NCBI GenBank assembly: GCA_964511025.1
Contig: CAZEDK010000053.1
Location: forward strand, 1-7,755
Reading direction: 5' to 3'
Origin: CAZEDK01 sp964511025
Lineage (GTDB): Bacteria; Patescibacteriota; Gracilibacteria; UBA1369; GWF2-33-10
DNA: 7,755 bases
Made by a program: the position numbers and the translations under genes. The notes beneath the pieces were generated by a model that was not told the DNA's origin, searched no databases, and worked only from the letters and a program-made list of their open reading frames with translations. Shown here piece after piece: positions 6,467-7,755 of the stretch; the stretch's first letter is position 1; each line of letters starts with the position of its first letter.

Positions 6467-6516
6467 TAGGGAATTTATTCCCAAAAATTACTTGACTTTT
6501 GGGAGTAAATTCCCTA
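6467..6516. repeat. 20-bp near-perfect inverted repeat built from two 14-bp palindromes
   Basis: Arms 6467-6486 and 6497-6516 pair over 20 bases with a single G-U, around a 10-base loop. Each arm is also palindromic on its own: GGGAATTTATTCCC (6469-6482) and GGGAGTAAATTCCC (6501-6514). The right palindrome read in reverse matches the left at 13 of 14 positions. Their centres are 32 bases apart, about three helical turns. As RNA the structure could end transcription of the upstream ATPase gene, but the bases after it (TTATATTTGAAG) are a poor U-tract. Its position in a promoter makes an operator pair more likely. Confidence 0.8.
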
Positions 6517-6520
6517 TTAT
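6492..6520 (+). promoter_or_regulatory. Strong sigma-70-like promoter of the second ATPase gene
   Basis: A -35 TTGACT (6492-6497, 5 of 6), exactly 17 bases of spacer and a -10 TATTAT (6515-6520, 5 of 6). Transcription should start near 6527, giving a leader of about 26 bases. The spacer (6498-6514) is filled by one 14-bp palindrome and a second palindrome lies just upstream of the -35, so a bound repressor would block RNA polymerase. Confidence 0.68.
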
Positions 6521-6552
6521 ATTTGAAGTTATGATAAAAAGTCACAAAAATA

Positions 6553-7755
6553 ATGATAAAAGATATCTACAGCCAACTTAATGTTATTCAAGAAAAAATT
6601 ATAAAAAACTTACCTATTTTTCAACGAAATATTTATCAAAAAATCAACTGGAATTTTCCGTTAATAGGCATTGTTGGGAATAGAGGTACCGGTAAAACAA
6701 CTTTGATGCTTCAAAAACTACTTGAAAATCAAAAAAATAGCTTTTATTTCTCATGTGATAATGTTGCTGTAATTGAAATTGGACTTTTTAATTTAGTATT
6801 TGATCTCTATAACGAACATAATCAAAAAGAAATTTATATAGACGAAATCCATAAATATCCAAATTGGGCTCAAGAACTGAAAAATTTAACCGACAGCTTC
6901 CCTGAACTCAAAATAATTATATCCGGATCATCCAATATAGACATAGTAAAACAAAGCTATGATTTATCGAGAAGAATACTTATATATAAAATGCCAACTT
7001 TATCTTTTAAAGAATTTTTAGAACTTAAATATAAAATTCAAATCCCAATTTTTCAATTAAAAGATATTTTTAAAAATTTCAAAGAAATTTCTTTTCAGTA
7101 TTCTAATAAAATAAAAAATATATATTTAATGGAATATATGAAAGGACATGCCTATCTTTATAGAAATAAAACAGAAGATGAAATGGATTATTTTACATTG
7201 CTTAAAAATGCTATTAACAAAACTCTTTATGAAGATATTCCTAGGGTTCATAATTTAGAAGCAGTGAATTTGCCAATTTTGGAAAAAATTTTATTTTTTT
7301 CTGCAAACATGTCTCCTTCAGAAATGAGCTATAATAAAATAGGTCAAAAAATGAAAATAGATCATAAAACTGCTGAATATTACTGCTCTATTCTTGAACA
7401 AGGAAATTTAATCAATATCATCAAAAAATATGATAATGTAACAAATACCTTATTAAAAGATAAAAAAATATTTCTAAGCAACACTAATCTTACTTATTAT
7501 TACAATCAATTATTTTCAGATCTTATAAATATTGGGCTTTTAAGGGAAACTTTTTTTGTAAATGCAATCAAAAGAACAAATGCTAAAATATTTTTACACT
7601 CTAAACAAGATTTTTTAATAAAAGATAAAGAGAAAATTTATATTTGTGAGGTTGGTGGTAAAAATAAAGAAATTAAAAAGCAAGAAAATTATTTTGTTAT
7701 TGCAGATAATTTGTTTATCGGATCAGGCAATAAGATCCCAATTTGGTTATTTGGG
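6553..7755 (+). CDS. Second AAA_14-type ATPase (C-terminus cut by the window end)
   Basis: The frame is open for 401 codons to the last base without a stop. The AAA domain shows Walker A GNRGTGKTT (42-50), Walker B IYIDEIHK (94-101), IIISGSSN (121-128) and LSRR (138-141). A winged-helix-like stretch lies at about 257-288 (MSYNKIGQKMKIDHKTAEYY). The end, YICEVGGK (363-370) and GNKIPIWLFG, is as I remember family members finishing, so perhaps only a few residues are missing. Asp353 and Glu366 have the same 13-residue spacing as Asp318 and Glu331 of the first ATPase, but the lysine of ExK is Gly368 here, so a nuclease function is doubtful. An identical ATGATAAAA at 6531 is out of frame; ATG 6553 is the first in-frame start after a TAA at 6535-6537. 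The gene looks more AT-rich than the protease gene. Role unknown; it has its own promoter with candidate operators. Confidence 0.88.
   Translation, partial: MIKDIYSQLNVIQEKIIKNLPIFQRNIYQKINWNFPLIGIVGNRGTGKTTLMLQKLLENQKNSFYFSCDNVAVIEIGLFNLVFDLYNEHNQKEIYIDEIHKYPNWAQELKNLTDSFPELKIIISGSSNIDIVKQSYDLSRRILIYKMPTLSFKEFLELKYKIQIPIFQLKDIFKNFKEISFQYSNKIKNIYLMEYMKGHAYLYRNKTEDEMDYFTLLKNAINKTLYEDIPRVHNLEAVNLPILEKILFFSANMSPSEMSYNKIGQKMKIDHKTAEYYCSILEQGNLINIIKKYDNVTNTLLKDKKIFLSNTNLTYYYNQLFSDLINIGLLRETFFVNAIKRTNAKIFLHSKQDFLIKDKEKIYICEVGGKNKEIKKQENYFVIADNLFIGSGNKIPIWLFG

Noticed and set aside
6531..6581. Short reading frame beginning with ATGATAAAA upstream of the second ATPase.
   Set aside because: It has 16 codons, no Shine-Dalgarno and no recognisable peptide; probably a chance copy of the real start sequence at 6553.
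1..7755. tRNA, rRNA, CRISPR array, transposase or integrase.
   Set aside because: No cloverleaf, regularly spaced repeats or recombinase motifs seen on either strand.

Overview
The window is AT-rich bacterial draft-assembly sequence with two runs of N (3063-3157 and 3471-3480). Every gene reads through with the standard bacterial code. All seven visible stop codons are TAA or TAG, and no start has a convincing Shine-Dalgarno sequence. The promoters I can see are sigma-70-like (TATAAT, TATACT, TATTAT). This suits an AT-rich uncultured bacterium, possibly of a candidate-phylum type, but the lineage cannot be fixed from this sequence.

Left part (1-2621): two divergent genes for exported proteins. 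On the minus strand is a 266-residue protein of unknown function with a signal peptide. On the plus strand is a C-terminal-processing (S41/Prc-CtpA) protease with signal peptide, PDZ domain and an intact Ser-Lys-Gln active site. Their 96-base divergent spacing suggests, but does not prove, a shared job in the cell envelope.

Middle part (2625-5061): two nucleotidyltransferase (AbiEii-type) toxin-antitoxin modules lie back to back around a 170-base promoter region. The minus-strand module is a small DUF6922-like protein followed by an AbiEii toxin. The plus-strand module is an AbiEii toxin followed by an AbiEi-like winged-helix antitoxin, so its gene order is reversed. In both modules the second gene starts inside the first through a 7-base overlap of the form NTGNTAA, which suggests translational coupling. 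The assembly gaps damage both genes of the minus-strand module, but the small gene can be followed past its gap to 3389.

Right part (5217-7755): two different AAA_14/DUF4143-type ATPases in the same orientation. The second runs off the window just short of its expected end. It has its own promoter, in which a pair of related palindromes (which also form a 20-bp inverted repeat) surrounds and fills the space between -35 and -10. This is the clearest regulatory structure in the window.

A 24-base sequence occurs twice in opposite orientation (12-35 and 5057-5080, 22/24 identical), each time at the 3' end of a gene. The two copies bracket the left and middle parts. Together with the toxin-antitoxin modules and orphan ATPases this points to an accessory island, although no transposase, integrase or RNA gene is visible.
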